NCBI RefSeq assembly: GCF_016650635.1
Contig: NZ_JAEKFI010000001.1
Coordinates: forward strand, 620,001-684,000
DNA length: 64,000 nt
Direction: 5' to 3'
Origin: Pseudomonas sp. TH43
GTDB taxonomy: Bacteria; Pseudomonadota; Gammaproteobacteria; Pseudomonadales; Pseudomonadaceae
Position 1 is the first letter of the stretch; each line of letters starts with the position of its first letter. Both the position numbers and the translations under genes were made by a program. The notes under the pieces are model-generated. The model ran no database searches, was not told the origin of the DNA, and saw only the letters and a list, made by a program, of their open reading frames with translations. Below are positions 63,573-64,000 of this stretch, piece after piece.

Positions 63573-63658
63573 ACGATCAACCTGCAACATTGCCTGTGTT
63601 TAACGTCGCCCTAATCCAGCCGTTCCAGCATCGACCGATTTCCATGGAGTTTGCCCTT

Positions 63659-64000
63659 ATGACCGTCACGCTTTCCCGCTGGCTGCCCGGCCTGTTCCTC
63701 AGCGCTGCCCTGCCGCTGTTCGCTCATGCCGCCACCGAGGCGGCGCCCGCAGAGGGCCCGGCGTACGGCCCGGAACTGCAAGGCTTCGAATACCCTTACA
63801 CCCTTAAACACTTCGCCTTTCAATCCCAGGGTAAATCCCTGCAGATGGGTTACATGGACGTCGCGGCGCACGGCAAGGCCAACGGTCGCACCGTGGTGCT
63901 GATGCATGGCAAGAATTTTTGCGCAGCAACCTGGGACAGTTCGATCAAGGCTTTGAGCGAAGCGGGCTACCGGGTGATCGCGCCGGATCAGATCGGTTTC
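63659..64000 (+). CDS. Alpha/beta hydrolase, 5' end only (cut by window)
   Basis: Signal peptide (LPGLFLSAALPLFAHA) followed by the start of an alpha/beta-hydrolase fold: RTVVLMHGKNFCAATWDSSIKALSEAGYRVIAPDQIGF, with HGKN the oxyanion region and DQIGF the strand after it. The nucleophile lies beyond position 64000. ATG at 63659 has TGGAG upstream; 63644 is an in-frame alternative. Confidence 0.85.
   Translation, partial: MTVTLSRWLPGLFLSAALPLFAHAATEAAPAEGPAYGPELQGFEYPYTLKHFAFQSQGKSLQMGYMDVAAHGKANGRTVVLMHGKNFCAATWDSSIKALSEAGYRVIAPDQIGF

Overview
The window reads as a chromosome segment of a fluorescent Pseudomonas (P. fluorescens group). The evidence is the gacA-uvrC-pgsA-tRNA(Gly)-tRNA(Cys)-tRNA(Leu) block with a TTG-started gacA, a PvdQ-type pyoverdine acylase, a 3-hydroxybutyrate locus led by an HbcR-like activator, a DpkA-like reductase, and several families of REP palindromes. 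All statements come from reading the sequence; no database search was run.

Layout. Positions 1-12.9 kb are the integrase end of a prophage or related integrated element: small translationally coupled phage genes, a RecT annealase, a YqaJ-type nuclease, an orphan N4-cytosine methyltransferase, a DUF4224 protein and a tyrosine integrase that ends beside the 3' end of tRNA-Leu. Two visibly AT-rich genes on the opposite strand (a membrane coiled-coil protein and an FRG-domain protein) sit inside this operon like phage morons. Positions 12.9-17.9 kb are core: three tRNAs, pgsA, uvrC, gacA, an acetyltransferase and a carbon-nitrogen hydrolase.

Positions 18.0-19.5 kb hold a class I DAHP synthase preceded by two consecutive aromatic-residue-rich leader peptides separated by a strong intrinsic terminator; this looks like an attenuator. 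Then come an Ig-like repeat protein, a subfamily I.1-type lipase, a parvulin and the yejABEF oligopeptide/microcin C-type ABC operon (22.5-28.0 kb). Positions 28.2-34.1 kb encode ketone-body use: HbcR-like sigma-54 activator, GntP-family permease, 3-hydroxybutyrate dehydrogenase and acetoacetyl-CoA synthetase. A good sigma-54 promoter and three matching dyads lie before the permease. An orphan PilU-type ATPase, a hybrid PAS kinase and a second parvulin follow.

Positions 38.3-45.2 kb form a catabolic cluster on the minus strand: KDG kinase, a DSD1-like PLP lyase, an IclR regulator, RidA and a polar amino-acid-type ABC transporter with a dyad operator. The combination fits D-glucosaminate breakdown. 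Next are a thioredoxin-like protein, a TerC/CBS protein and a DpkA-like reductase. Positions 49.2-54.0 kb encode one 1594-residue protein with an HExxH motif and four TP-type repeats, a probable toxin. The last 10 kb carry a PepSY protein, an orphan FecR, PvdQ (with a PvdS-type iron-starvation box), small stress-type proteins, a short frameshifted gene, a chemoreceptor with a FliA-type promoter, a DUF411 protein, a YqaA-like membrane protein and the start of an alpha/beta hydrolase cut by the window edge.
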